64,000 nt of DNA from Molossus alvarezi (Eukaryota > Chordata > Mammalia > Chiroptera > Molossidae), in NCBI GenBank assembly GCA_037176705.1, contig CM073887.1, forward strand, positions 25,175,501 through 25,239,500, read 5' to 3'. Each line of letters opens with the position of its first letter. Position 1 is the stretch's first letter. Below, piece by piece: positions 44,345 to 57,157 of this stretch. The notes below the pieces were generated by a model, which was given only the letters and a program-made list of their open reading frames with translations, ran no database searches and had not been told where the DNA came from. The position numbers and the translations under genes are program-made.

Positions 44345-45310
44345 TTAATCAAGGCAGTTACTTTGTTTCATTCAACCTTTTTATTTTGGATATTTCCACA
44401 TTACATAAAAGATAAAGACTAATATAATAGAAGTCCATATAGTTTACATCTATATTTATTGGTTTTACTTATTTATTTATTCATTGTTGCTGAACTATTT
44501 GCAAGTGAGTTGCAAACACTGTGCCACTTCACCCCAATGGGCCTATCGTACATCTCCTAGACATAAGGACAGAGCCTTGGCATCATTATCATACACCCCA
44601 AGATTAATAATAAGTCCCTTATATCATTTACTAGGACATCCATATTCGAGTTCCCTAATTGTTTTCCAAATGGCTTTTGTTGTATTTATTGATTGATTGA
44701 TGTAGGAGTCCATCATGGTCGATACATTGCATTTGCTTGTCCTTTCCATTTCTTTTAATCTACAACAGGTCTTCCATATTTCTATTCATTGTTGTTTTCT
44801 TCTCGTGATAGACTTTTGTGAAGAACCCAGGCTAGTCTTCTCATGAAATCTTCTACACTGCAGATTTGCCCGATTGCTTTTTCATTGTTAGATTCAGGCT
44901 CGTTGGCAAGACCGTTATGTTGGTGTTTTATATTTCTGAGTGCTTAATACCAGAAAGTTCATGATGTCACACTGGTGATCCTGTTTGGTCACTTGGCTAA
45001 AGTGGTGACTAGCGTGGTCTCTCCATTGTGAGATGCATTTCCCTTTTTGGGATTAGTAAATGATCTCTGTGTGTATGTGAGGCAGGGGTGGGGATAACTT
45101 GACTGTGTGATTAATCTGTGCCCTAACAACATTTCAGCTTATATTTTCGTGATCCATCAATGATTGCTGCCTGTTACAATTAACACTTGGAGCCTGCAAA
45201 TTGGTAATTTTTCCATTACTATTATTCCTCCTTCATCGATTAGCTGGTATTCTTCTACTAAGAAGAGATTTTCTTATTTCCTAATCTCACTGCTTCTCTA
45301 TTATCATTAT
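44345..45310 (-). mobile_element. Ancient L1 (L1M-type) 3' region, antisense
   Basis: The text is typical of old antisense L1M 3'UTRs: 'attgttgctgaactatttgcaagtgagttgc', 'acatctcctagacataagga', 'ccatattcgagttccctaattg' and 'cattgcatttgcttg'. Diverged, no open frames. Confidence 0.7.
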
Positions 45311-45974
45311 AAAATCATTTTTAAACAATTCAGTTTACTATAATTGATTGCCATCATTGCTCTTTTTGATACTCAAATGTTTCAAATTTGGCTGGTAGCA
45401 GCTACTTTAAGAAGGCTTTCATGTTTCTCTGATATGGTCCTACTTGTAGGTGAGCACTTTGTTTTGTTCTTGCGTACACTGACCCTTGTGTTTTTCTTGC
45501 CCTAGACCTGGAAGTAATCGTTGCTGTAATAGGCCACGGTGTTTCACAGCGTGGAATGTGTTTAGAAATCAATAGCTGAAGAGTAATTCTGCTCATTCCT
45601 TTTGGAGTGTCATTATTTCTTGCTAATTTAGGTAGACAGTGCTAGAATGTATATAAATTATAGGTTCATATCAATTCCATGTAAAAATAAAAACATATAA
45701 GATTTAAAAATTTTCTTTAATTTTATATTAATACCCTTTTATCTTAGTTTCTAGTAATATTAATATATTTGCTTATTTGTTTTATCCTATACTATGCACG
45801 AAATAGTTTCATATGTACAATACCAATTTTACTGCAAATACTAAACTTACTAAGTTTACAATTCCATTTCAGTTCTTTTTGGCCTTAGAATATATCCCAC
45901 AGAGAATGTACAATTGGAGCAATTGGATTCAAAAAGTTGTCAATTAATTATTTTCTCTGTTTGATTATGTTTAC
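45311..45974. other. AT-rich non-coding stretch between two old L1 pieces
   Basis: It could be part of the same old L1 but is too diverged for me to assign. Confidence 0.35.
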
Positions 45975-47460
45975 AATTTTTAAGTAGATTTTATTCTATG
46001 CACAGTAAAATGCACCCTGGTGGAGTTCTGTGAGGTTTTTACAATTACATACAGTAATATAGCCGCACTTTGATCAAGCTATAGAGCATTCCCATCACCC
46101 CATTAAATTTCCTCATTCTGCTTTTTATTCAATCCACTCCCCCAACATCCAGCCCCTGGAAGCCACTAATCTGTCTTCTGTTCCTATGCACAGAACTTCT
46201 GGAAAACGTTTAGCCTATTCCAGAATGTTATATAAATAGAATCATACATTGTGGAGTCTTTGAGTCTGGCTTCTTTCACTTAGTGCATTAGTATAGTCCA
46301 GCTTAATTCATGTTGTGCAAATCAGCAGATTGTTTCTTTTTATTGATGGGTAGCATTCCATTGTACTGATGTATCACAACGTTAAAAACATCTATTCAAC
46401 ATTTGGACATTTGGCATGATTTTGAATACAACCACTATAAACATTTGTAGGGACATAGATTTTCATTTCTCTTAGGTAAATAGCTAGGAGTGGAACTGTG
46501 GGTTTTTAGTTAAAGTATATTTTTAACTGTATAAGAGACCACCAAACTATTTTCCAAAGTGTATCAATGTGCATTCTTACCAGCAGTGTATGAGAGTTCT
46601 AGTTCTAGTTGTTCCACAGCCTCATCAACACTTACTATTGTCAGTTTCCTTCCTCCCATCCATCCTTCTCTCTCTCTCTCTCTCTTTTGTTGCCATTATG
46701 ATAGTTATATAGTAGTATCTTATTGTGGCTTTAACTCAAATTTCTCTAAAGACTAATGATATTAAGCATCGTATTTATTTATTTATTTTTGCCATCTGTG
46801 TATCTTCTGTTCAAATATTTTTTCCAATATTTAAAAATTAGATTGTTTTATTTCTTACTATTGAGTTTTGAATATTGTTTATTTATTCTGGATACCTGTC
46901 CTATATCAGTTATGTGTTTTGCAAATATTTTCTTCTAGTGTATGTTTTATGTTTTTTTTAATCCTCACCTGAGGACATTTTTGCATTTATCTTCAGATAG
47001 AGCGGGAGGGAGAGAGGGAAGAAGAGAGAGAGAAACATCGACGTGAGAGAGACACATTGAGTGGTTGCCACCCATAGGACCCCATGGGGGGCCGGGGACA
47101 AACTGCCACCAAGCTACGTGCCCTTAGCGGAAACTGAGCCCTGGACTCTCTGGTCTACGGGCCGACGCTCTAACTGCTGAGCCAAACCGGCCAGGGCGTG
47201 TTTTATGCTTTAAACAAAGTTTTTAAAGAACAAAAGTTTTACATTTTAATGAAGTCTAATTAATCAAATTTTTTTAATGATTTGTGATTTTTGTTTTCAA
47301 AGAATCTTTGCCTAACCTAAAGTGATAAAGGTTTTCTTGCAATTTTATACTTGTAGATTTTACATTTTTGTGTATGCTCCATTTTGAGTTAATATTTGTA
47401 TATGGTAGAGGTTATTGGTCAAGAATCATTTATATAATCTGAAGGTTTTTTTGCTTATTT
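45975..47460 (-). mobile_element. Ancient L1, antisense, split by a SINE
   Basis: Antisense L1 text: 'gtaaaatgcaccctggtgg', 'tcttctgttcctatgcacag', 'gaatcatacattgtgg', 'aacatttgtagggacatag', 'ccaccaaactattttccaaag' and 'ctatatcagttatgtgttttgc'. It continues beyond the SINE at 47,208-47,455. A (TC)n run lies at 46,667-46,685. It is highly diverged. Confidence 0.78.
46952..47198 (-). mobile_element. VES-type SINE, type A, in old L1
   Basis: Antisense copy with 'cccttagcggaaactgagcc' in the body. The short TSD tgttttatg is at 46,943-46,951 and 47,199-47,207. Confidence 0.92.
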
Positions 47461-47994
47461 TTTCGGTTGCCTAGGTTTTCTTGGCTTAAAGAATGTGTTC
47501 AGTGTCCTGACTGGGCAATAAGCACTAGGGAAGCAGAAATAACCTGGCACATTCGAAGAACTCAGGAGGCCAGGCTGGAGGAGGACAGTGGGATGGGGTG
47601 CAAGCTGGTGCCAAGGGGGACAGAGACCCAGGGAAAGGCTGCGCCATGCAAGGCCCAGAACAGGCTCTACGTAGTCTGTTCAGATTTGTATTTGCAAAGA
47701 CCAGTACAGTTGCTATGTGGACAGTGGTCTAGATGGACCCAGATTGGGTGCTAGTCTCCAGGCTGTTGCACTCAAGATGAACAATGCTGGGGACTGGCTG
47801 GATGAATGTTCTGGTCCTACACACAGAGGAGTGAGCTCTCTTTCAAGGTGGATGGTAAATGGAAGCTCTATGAAAGTAGCCTGGTAACATAGTACAAGAG
47901 AGACTGGCCAGCAAGTGAGGTAGGAAATATATCTGAGAAAGAGGAATAAACAAACCATTGACATCCCTGAGGACATGTCAGACAGTCCCAGTTT
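47461..47994. repeat. Ancient L2-like repeat (related to 4,950-5,450) and single-copy DNA
   Basis: About 47,520-47,770 reads like the ancient family seen near 5 kb (aggaggccaggctggaggagg, then cagttgctatgtggacag). The family name is uncertain. Confidence 0.4.
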
Positions 47995-48108
47995 CCACAT
48001 TCCAGAAACTCCAACTCAGTATGTCTGTCCATAGTGAGGCTAGGGAGCTGTACTGTTCACCTGTTCCCAGGCGGCTTTGCCAGTCAGCCAGGGTTGGGGA
48101 CCACTGAA
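47995..48108. mobile_element. MER5A-like hAT remnant
   Basis: It ends in 'cagccagggttggggaccactg', like the MER5 terminus; the left side is eroded. Confidence 0.5.
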
Positions 48109-49366
48109 GTGGAAGGACCTGTGTGGACGAGAATGAGGTTGAAAAGGTGACTGGTGACCGAATTGGGCCGGCTCTCCTGGTATTTCTAATGCTGAGTCAC
48201 AGAACCTGTTGAGTCGGGTGGAGCCGCTCTGGGGAGGTTCTGGGAGTAGAAAATCACTGTGGATGTCTCTCCATCCTATGCCTCAGAGTAGAGTGGGAAG
48301 TCTACAGAATCTTGTAAACTGAAGCCCAGGGGTCTGTCCTCTGGGATGACTCCATTATCCAAAAACCTCGGAAACAGTTTGTGAAAAGATCTGAACAATA
48401 GAAACAAAGCAGGCAACCTTTGCCTTCCATAGTTGTCCACACAGCAGCCTGTGTGCAGGCCTCCTGGGCGGTTGTCCGAACATCGGCCAGCGAGCTGGGA
48501 AAGCCACCCACAGCGCAGAGATGCACGGAAGACCTGCTGCCCCAGCGCTGGTTTCCTACTTCAGATACACACCTTCTGGGAAACTCGCTAAGGACATGAC
48601 TGTGTGGGTAAGTGATAGACCCAGTGTTTAGTCAGATCATTCTTCATCAGAGTAAACTAGGAAAGGGCTTTTTAGTCCTGACTTGAAGCAAGGCCCGGGA
48701 GGATGAGTCCGCACAGGTGACAACCGATGGGAGCAGAGGCAGAGAAGGGGGCAGGGGGCAGGTCGCAGTGTCGGTTCCTGGGCCTTACTGAGTGACTCTA
48801 GTGAGGAGGGAAGGCAGGAAGTGGAGACCAGGAAGAGAACCGGGGGCAGGAGGGACATGGTGTCTGCAGAGAAGCTGGTACAGGTTTGCCCAGGAATTGC
48901 CCGCCCGCCTGTGGTCAGGGGCAGTATCGCTTGTTCTTTGGCTCCTCAGGCACATTCAGGCTTTCAGGGCCAGCAGCCTGTATAATTTTGGAGTCTCTGC
49001 TCTGGAAAAAGAATAAAAACTGTGGAAAGATTTGATATGAAAGTGCATATTGCTCCATAATGAGATGGACAGTCACAACAAGTTACAAAATTTGAAAACA
49101 ATAATTACCACCTTAAAAACTCCAAAAATGTTATATATTTTCATTCATTAACTTCATGACACATCTCTAAAATACTTCATTTCTACATTTTTTTTGTCTG
49201 CATACTCTTGATCACCTCTTCTTAGGACAGTGCTTTTGCTGTATCGTTTTTTATTGAGAGAAAAGATAATAATATTTCCTCCTGTATGGATAATCAAAAA
49301 TTGGTTTTTATTGTTGTTTAATAGCGTTCTTTCAGCATCACAACTTGTTAATGGTATTGTTATATA
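48109..49366. other. Single-copy non-coding stretch
   Basis: Moderately GC-rich at 48,640-48,960 but without a recognised exon or CpG island. Confidence 0.4.
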
Positions 49367-49695
49367 CAGTTGACCCTTGAACAACACAAGGTTTAGGGGC
49401 ACCAACAACACCCCCAACGCAGTTGAAAATTTGTGTATAACTTTTGAGTTGTCCCTTGGATCTGCAGGGGATTGGTTACAAGACACCCCCCCACACACAC
49501 ACACTCTGTGGACACCAAGTTCAGGGATGCTCAAGTCCCCTTTATGAAACGTCAGAGATCAATGCATACAGTCAGCCCTCTGCATCTGTGGACTCCCAAC
49601 CGAATGGGTTGAAAGCAGTACAGGTTATTTATTGAAAAAAATCTGTGTTTAAGTGAACAGGCACAGTTAAAACCCATGTTGTTCAATAGTCAATG
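49367..49695. mobile_element. Tigger/MER2-like DNA transposon remnant
   Basis: The left terminus CAGTTGACCCTTGAACAACAC is canonical for Tigger-type (pogo/Tc1-mariner superfamily) elements and follows TA. The right end cccatgttgttcaatagtcaatg is the diverged inverse. The interior includes 'gtcagccctctgcatctgtgg', also typical of the group. Non-autonomous length, no transposase frame. Confidence 0.85.
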
Positions 49696-50733
49696 GTCAA
49701 TATTGAGGATTCTTATCAAATTTGGAAAACTATCAATCTCACATAAGAAGTATAGAGTTCAGGTTCATAGTTCTATCAGGGTCTGAGCAATTTTTAAGTC
49801 CAGAGATGTGAGGTCAAAAAGCTGGGTGTGTTTGGCAAATGTGATGTCTGAACGGGCCAGAGCTGTTTGGTGGGATTTGTAACTACAAAGAGATTGCAGA
49901 CCATCTGACTGAATGCTAATGGGTTGATCTGAGGCAGGTTTTAAAACATACAGTTTTATCTACTCATTGCAGAGTTAACGGGTTCTGATGACTCTGGCCC
50001 TTTCTCTGTGCTGTGCGTGTGTTAAGGGGCCAAATAACCTAGCTGTGTTGGAAACTGGTTAGAAATTACTTGCAGATGGCTGGAGGCAGATGAAAGCCGC
50101 CATCTAGGTGTTCCTCATTCTCCTCTCTGGTCCCCAGACTGTAGGGCCATGTGCTGACACTTGGATGCTTGTTTTACAATATCATTTGACAAGTGGGATT
50201 TATGTGTCAAAATTTCAGCTAAAGCCAAGAAAATGTCAGAGTAAGCAAAGAGAGGCAGCATGAGAAAGGGGGGAGGGGGATGCTTTTGGAACCCTGAGTG
50301 GGTGAGTTGGATGGTGCCAAGTCCTCACTGTACCAAGCACACGGGGAAATTAACCTGGCTGCCAAAAGCCCGAGATTTCTTTGGTGTGTTTTTCTTCTGT
50401 GCTCTTACTGCCTTTATCTTTAGGGAAACAATGTAATAAAAATGAAACCTTTTCCCTGAATGCATTAATAAAGATAACTTACTGGATCGGGTTCAAAACC
50501 ACTGGAGCCACATTTAATTTGCTGTGCTTATTGTTTGGGGATCTGGTACACAGAGGTGCTCGGGGCCACAGCATCAGTGGGAACCTGGCAGGGCGCACGA
50601 AAGGAGATGCCTGTTCTTTCTTGGAATCTTCATGCCCTCTGTACTAAATATTCGTAAACCCTCTGTACTAAATATTCACAAAACCTCCTAAACTTTCCCC
50701 AAAGGTTTCATCTTGTAACTATTTTAAAAAGGT

Positions 50734-50776
<43 letters not shown>

Positions 50777-53741
50777 TAAATTCTACCCAAAACTCTTCCT
50801 AAGATAACCTTCCTTACTTTTCCTTTGTCTTGGTGTGAGGGAAGGAGAATTGCTCACCATATTAAGAGCATGTGTGCATGACTTCATAAACTATCATATG
50901 ACATGCAACTTTATTTAGACTCAGCAAAGAAAAAATAATGAGTTATTATGCAAAGTTATTTCTGACACAGGGCAAAATAGCTTTGCAAAAAGACACCATT
51001 CATGGGGGTCAGCCCAGCCTGGCTCAGGGACCATCATCCGTTCGCTCTAAATTCAGGAAAGAAATACATCTGTAGACACCATCTCATGGGCCAAGTCTAA
51101 GAAGTAGGTCATGAACAAGTCGCAATAAAATACAATGGTACATGTCCTATTCTCCATTCCATCTGTCTCTGTAGATTACGTTGATCCAAGTTCAGGATCA
51201 ACTGCCTAGGGAAGCCTTAGAAAGTCTGAGTGTTGGTCTTCGTTAAATTTAGGAAAGGCAGAACATTGCAGTGCCCTCAAATGAATGCCTAGGTTTATTT
51301 GATAAGGAGGGACAAATAGTGAAATTCATTTAGAGAACTTCATACTTTTTTATTTTCCTCCAACCTTCTCACGTGGATGGAATATAGTGAATGTTTTCCA
51401 GGATACTGGGCTATCAGAGTGTCCTTTTTCTGTTGCACAGCTGGTTAAGTAATTTCTCCCAGTGGAAAGGGTGTTCATGAGGGAAATTTCATGTGTGCAG
51501 TTGCTGTTTAGTTAAAATAAATTCTGGGAAATATACCTGGAGCTCAGAGGTATCACAAGTGCCTTATAAAGTGACCCAGAAGCTGACTTGTTGATTTAGA
51601 AATTTGGGAAATAAAAAGATTGGGATTTTGGAAAACTCCCACTTCATATGATGTCAGTAGGTTAACTATGTGCTGTTAACTGCTGAGAATCAGCATTTCA
51701 TTACTGGTGGAATGGTTTGAATTGCCCCCTAGGAGATTATATAGGAACACAATGCACAAACCTAAAATGCACTAGCATTTATTTTTCCCTGAGCTCTATA
51801 AAGATGAGCCATTACTAAATAAAGACATCAATTTTACGGGCTTACACAGACTTCTTAAATTCGTGTGCGTGTCTGTGTCTGTGAGTATGTGTGTATGCGT
51901 GTAAAACTGAGAGAAGACTAGGCCAAGATATTAAATTAGAAAATAAAAAGAGGGAAAGAGGAAAACTTAGCTTCTTCCTGTGAAATAGTTATTTTTAATG
52001 TCTCCATGCAATTAGTAGGGAAAGAGAATGTGGATGGAATGGAGGAAATCTAGGCATTTGTATCTAAACAGCTTCATATGTTTTGAGAGGAGGTTAAAGA
52101 AGGTAGGTAGGTGACAATGTATTTATTTGGACATGAAAATTGAATGAGCTGGTGTTAATGGGTTCTTTATTTGATGTCCTAGAAGACAAAGTATTCTCTG
52201 AGAGTCATAAAAGTGGAATAAAGGAGCTAATTTGAGAACTCTGATATCACTGATATATGGGAAATAAGAAAGGCCAATAATAAAATGATTGATGAGCTAT
52301 AATGAGGGTCCAAGGGAAGTAGAAATGACAAATAGACACCAGTGGCTAATTGTTACAACTTTGTTATTTTCTTCAACTGAACTCAGAAGGTCAGGAACAG
52401 AGATAATGGATGTGATGTAGTTATGTTAAGAATTGCTGGACCCAATACTCAGAAGATCATATGGATGAATAACTTGAGGATGCTGTCAAGGATGTGGTTG
52501 AAATGACTGACTGTGGAGTCCAAAGTGGGTGAGAAAATGAAAGCCATGTTAAGTTTGGGAGGGCAAGGAAGCATGGTGTGCCTGGAAATTTCACAGAGCA
52601 GACATAACTAGTGAGAGAAATAGAAGCGTTGGAGATAGATTAGACAGTGAAATTTTACTGACACAACAGTTCCTGCTAGTGGCACTATCTAGACTGTGAG
52701 CCCGGTAGTGGACTGATGTGTAGGAATGGAGGATTAGGTCAAGGAACCACAGGGCTGGGCAGATGGGTGAGTCAGTACGTGTATCGTCTCATCCAGGATG
52801 ATGTTAAGACTCTGGATGAAGACAAAAATTTACTTACATACAGCAAGAGATTTTGTTGCCCTCTTTGATTTTCTGTGGAAGTGTTGCTAAATTGTTGGTT
52901 GATTATGCTCTTAAAGAATCCCAAGAGTCAAAAAGTCCCAACAGAGAGACCATCAGATTGTGTTCTGGAAGCATCCTGAGGTGGCATGGACTTAGAAGTA
53001 GAACTGCAGAGTCCTGGTATGGTTCTGTCCCTGACTTCTTCGTGTGACTGACTCAATGACCACCTCCCAGCCCCTTATCTGTGAAATGAGAGGTTTGGCT
53101 TATGTGGTTTCCGAGGAATTTTCTGGCTCTCAATCACATCTAGTTTCAGCAGAATATTTGTTTCTAACCTTTCCCATGTTGCTGTTGAGTTAGCCTAATT
53201 GCTACCTCTTCTCTACTGATTTCATTCGGCCCCACCTCACACTCATGACTCCTTCTTTCCGCTCAGAGATAACAGTCTCAACTAGCTCCGGATAATTTCC
53301 CCAGCTGCCCAAACTATTTCCAAAATGCAAACTTGTGGCTGCTGATTCACACACTGCTTGAGAAGCACTGTTTCTGAATGTTTTCACATACATCGTATTC
53401 TATCCAGAAACCAAGTCCTTGGTTAAAAGCTGAGATAATCAAGGAAAATGACCACTGGAGATGCTATTGTGTAACCCAAAGAGTTAAGAAAGATAAAGCT
53501 TTCAAATTACCATCATTGTCATTACTCAAGAGTGGAACTTAGTTAGATAAGCAGGCCCTCTGCCCTGTGGAACCTTAAAATTGCAAACATTCAGGCTTCA
53601 TGCCAAACATGTAAACACATAAAATACCACGCAAACATCATCTTGTTGGTTGAATAAATAAATAAATAAATAAATAAATGCTTTAGGAGCCAACAGATAT
53701 TACCCGAGGGCCCCCATAGAGACCGCAGGTCTCATTAGCAA
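49696..53741. other. Mostly single-copy stretch of about 4 kb
   Basis: It contains a 24-bp tandem duplication at 50,635-50,682, an (AC)n at 50,737-50,774 and an (AATA)n at 53,653-53,679. No exon or young element recognised. Open frames are short (at most 88 codons). Confidence 0.45.
50737..50774. repeat. (AC)n microsatellite
   Basis: About 19 uninterrupted AC units. Confidence 0.95.
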
Positions 53742-53868
53742 CAGAATGGGCAAAATTAGATTTACAGTTGTGAGTATGCAAAGCAGAATTTATTCTTGTA
53801 TTATTATTTATTAATAATTGTATTACTTTCCATACGAACAACTGAAAACCTACTTTTCCCACACCCTG
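53742..53868. mobile_element. Mariner-like MITE, copy 3 (~127 bp)
   Basis: Left end cagaatgggcaaaattagat, interior gtatgcaaagcagaatttattcttg and right end tacttttcccacaccctg match the copy at 24,074 along its whole length. The TA flank is no longer intact on the right (tg). Confidence 0.78.
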
Positions 53869-55487
53869 TGTCTTTGGACTTCATACGTGGAAGGTCAGCA
53901 CTATGAGAATGAATGAGATCAGAAGCAGAAAGTATGGGATGCAATGGAAGGTGTTCTCAGCAAGGAGGCCGAAGCTCCCCCTCCTTTTGTAGGGCTGGAA
54001 GACAAGAGGAAGCAAGAAGGACATAGAGTTGATGAGAGAGAGAACTAGGTCAGTAAATTTCCATAGTATCAAAGAAAGGATAGTCCTGAGGAGAACCTGG
54101 TCTACAGAGGAAATGGCACAGGTAAGTCAAAGGAAATGAAGACTGAAATAGGTTTTTGGATCTGCCCACTAGGAGATCATTAGACAACTTTCTCATGGCA
54201 GTTTCGATGGAATTATGGGCAGGATTTAGATAATACAAAGTTACATAACGAATGATTAGAGTGCAAGTGATGTTTCTAAGCCCAGACTGTTCTTTCAGAA
54301 AGATGGACAACAGAATTTGGTGTTCAAGGGGGAGTACCAAATTTATGTAATTTTGTTCAAATTTTCTCAAAAATGTTTTATAGTTTTCAGTTACATTTGT
54401 AACTAATGCATTGTATCCTTTTAAAATTTAATTTCTCTTTATCATTGAAATATAGAAATACATTTAATTTTTATATATTAACCTCATATTTAGCAACCTT
54501 GTGAAATGCTCTACTTATTAACTTCATTAATTTTTAAATTGGGGGACTTCTATACCCGTAATCTTGTCATTTTCTAGTGGCAGTTTGCTTTCCACTTATT
54601 AAAACGATTTTTCTTGCCTTATTGAAATGGATAAACCTCAAAAGCAATGTTGGGAAAAAAAAAAAGGTGATAGTGCACATCTTTGACTCATGCTAATGTC
54701 ATAGAGATAACTGTCAATATGTAATAATTAAATACGATTTTTTGGTAAGTACTCTTTATCACAGAAAGGAAATTTTGCAATTATCCTTTTCTATCTTGGC
54801 TTGCTAAAAGTTTTTTAAATCATGAACCAATATTAAATTATACTAAATATTTTTCTGCATTTATTGAGATGATTATATAATTTCCTCCTTCTTCTTACAG
54901 GTAAACACATTGTCATTATATGTGTGTGTGTGGGGGAAGATATACCTGGATTTAATTTGCTAATATTTTCATTGATTTTAAAAAACAGTGTTAAGAGATT
55001 AGCTTGTACTTTTGGTCTAGAGTATAGATTTCTGGATTGTGTATTAATGATCCTCTTCTTTGGAAATTTTGTCCACACTTCATTGTCTCCTTAGTCCTCT
55101 GTGACTACTGGAAACAACACTCTGCATTTCAGAAGCCGCCCCGGGCAGATCAATTTTTGGCAAGTTCTTCTGAGGGGATAACAATAAGTATGAGGCTTAT
55201 TTCTTTGTATTTCCTTTGAATAAGATCTTGGTCCCTCAAGATCTAGATGCCTTGGCATTCCTAACTAGAATCTTGGTCTTCCAAACCCATGGAATTGTCT
55301 AAAGCACTTCTCCTTCTGTGCCTCTTCACTGTGATGCTCTGCTTGAGTTCAGCCTCTTGTCCAAGGCTAGCATCAGCACATGCCCCAATTTGATATTTGT
55401 TTCAAAGAATGTCAGCTTAACTTTATTTTTTTCTCTCTGAGATCTTGGCCCATTGAGTGTGGGTTACCCTAGCAGTTTTCTGATGGC
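53869..55487. other. Mostly single-copy, AT-rich stretch
   Basis: No element recognised with confidence; 54,380-55,080 is strongly AT-rich and may be old L1. A 106-codon minus-strand open stretch (54,050-54,370) has no recognisable motif. Confidence 0.4.
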
Positions 55488-55503
55488 CCCTAAGAGAAAT
55501 TTT

Positions 55504-55740
55504 TTTTTTAATCCTCACCCAAGGACATTTTTCCATTTTTTTGTTCAGATAGAGTGGGAAGGAGAGAGAGAGAGAGAAACATCAACGTGAAAGGGACACA
55601 TCGAGTGGTTGCCACCCGCATGACCCAGCCAGGGCCGGGGACAAACTGCAACCGAGGTACATGCCCTTAGCAGGAACTGATCCAGGATCTCTCTGGACTG
55701 GTGGCCGACACTCTAACTGCTGAGCCAAACCGGCCAGGGC
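55504..55740 (-). mobile_element. VES-type SINE, type A, with 15-bp perfect TSD
   Basis: Antisense copy. TSD cctaagagaaatttt at 55,489-55,503 and 55,741-55,755. The body has 'cccttagcaggaactgatcc'. Confidence 0.95.
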
Positions 55741-55755
55741 CCTAAGAGAAATTTT

Positions 55756-56087
55756 GTTTGTATTTTTTTTCAGCTTTTGTAGTTGCCTCACAGAAGCATG
55801 ATCTGCTGAAAGTGACTCCATCTTAGCTCAACTTGCCAAATGTCATTATCCACTTAAAAAAAAGTTCTATAATGTTTGAAATTTTGCATTGTTCCTTGTG
55901 CTGGTTTATTTGTATACTTTCATTCTAATTTCTCCATAGGGATCCTATATAATATAATTTTAGACAAGTGTCTTATTGATCACCATGTAATGCTTTTCTT
56001 AAACAAAATGGGCACATGCTTTTAAAAAATAAATGTAATTTCCTATGACCAATGGTTTCTAGTTCTCTAAATCTCTAATTCAATGAT
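55756..56087. other. AT-rich non-coding stretch
   Basis: No element recognised. Confidence 0.35.
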
Positions 56088-56262
56088 TCTTGATTTTGTT
56101 TTCATTTTGAATTTCCCAAGGAACTTTAAAAGTTGTTCATGGATAAGTCCTACCCCTACAGACTCTTATTTAATTGCTCTTGGGTGCAGCTTTGGCATTA
56201 AGATATTTTTAAATCTCTCCAAATTGTTATAATGTGCAGTCACTGTTGGCAACCACTGCTGT
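56088..56262. mobile_element. MER5A/Charlie-like hAT element
   Basis: The left end 'ttcaatgattcttgatttt' and the right end 'gcagtcactgttggcaaccactg' are degenerate inverted termini. The interior 'ttaattgctcttgggtgcagctttggcatt' is MER5A-like. Confidence 0.6.
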
Positions 56263-56903
56263 AAATGTAAAAAAAATAAATAAAAAATAAAACCAGTTGC
56301 TTCTGGTTTGAGTAGCTGTTGCAAATTTAGTAATACACAATTGATCGCAATGAATCAAATACAGTATAAATTTTGATAGAGTTCATAGACATCAGTGTTT
56401 CAAACAGTACCTTTGTTAGTCTCTTCCAAGGTCTTCATAGTTCATTATAATACATCAGTATGGATAAGAGATATATCTTTCTTTCTAGATGGGGAAGATA
56501 TGCCTTTTAAAAAAAGGTACTAGGGAATTCATGAAAGGGGAGGTGGAAATGAAATTGCCTGAACCGAAGGCACATTCTCAGGCAGATCGATATTAGGAAA
56601 AAAATACAAATGCAATTTAAGAATCTAGAATTTGCCACATATCCCAGAAAATTTTCGTGTATTCCCCCAAATTAGGTAAGGGTGTACCACTCTGAAAACC
56701 ACTGTTCTGTAGTGTGCTAGATGACATTCCTTTTCTCCTCCAAATTCATCCCCCACCCTTCTCCACTCTGCTCTCTCTGTCTCTGGCTGCTGATCTAAAC
56801 AGACTATACTATCAGCCTCTCTTGCCCTCTGGCTTCTGGTTAGGCGAGTTAAAGAGTTAGGGAGGAGAGTGAGATTAGGGTGTTTATTTTTCAGGTTTCC
56901 TTT
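56263..56903. other. Single-copy non-coding stretch
   Basis: Nothing recognised, apart from another possible MER5-like end near 56,680-56,705. Confidence 0.35.
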
Positions 56904-56917
56904 CAGTAGGGTTTTCT

Positions 56918-57143
56918 TTAAAAAATTTTTTTTTCTTTAATGATTTTAGAGAGAGAGGGAGAGAAAGAGAGAGAGAGAGAGAGAGACAAACATCGATGAG
57001 AGAGAACATCGATTGGCCTCCTCCTGCACGCCCCCCACTGAGGATTTGGCCCACAACCTGGGCATATGCCCTGACCAGGAATCTAACTGGTGACCTCTTG
57101 GTGCGTGAGTTGACACTCAACCACTGAGCCACACTGGTTGGGC
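56918..57143 (-). mobile_element. VES-type SINE, type B, with 14-bp TSD
   Basis: Antisense type B copy with a long (GA)n tract at 56,948-56,987. TSD cagYagggttttct at 56,904-56,917 and 57,144-57,157 with one mismatch. Confidence 0.94.
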
Positions 57144-57157
57144 CAGCAGGGTTTTCT

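Noticed and set aside
55942..55965. tcctatataatataat, resembling the start of bat Helitrons (TCCTATATAATAAAAG)
   Set aside because: Similarity stops after about a dozen bases, and no Helitron 3' hairpin or CTRR end follows within the expected distance.
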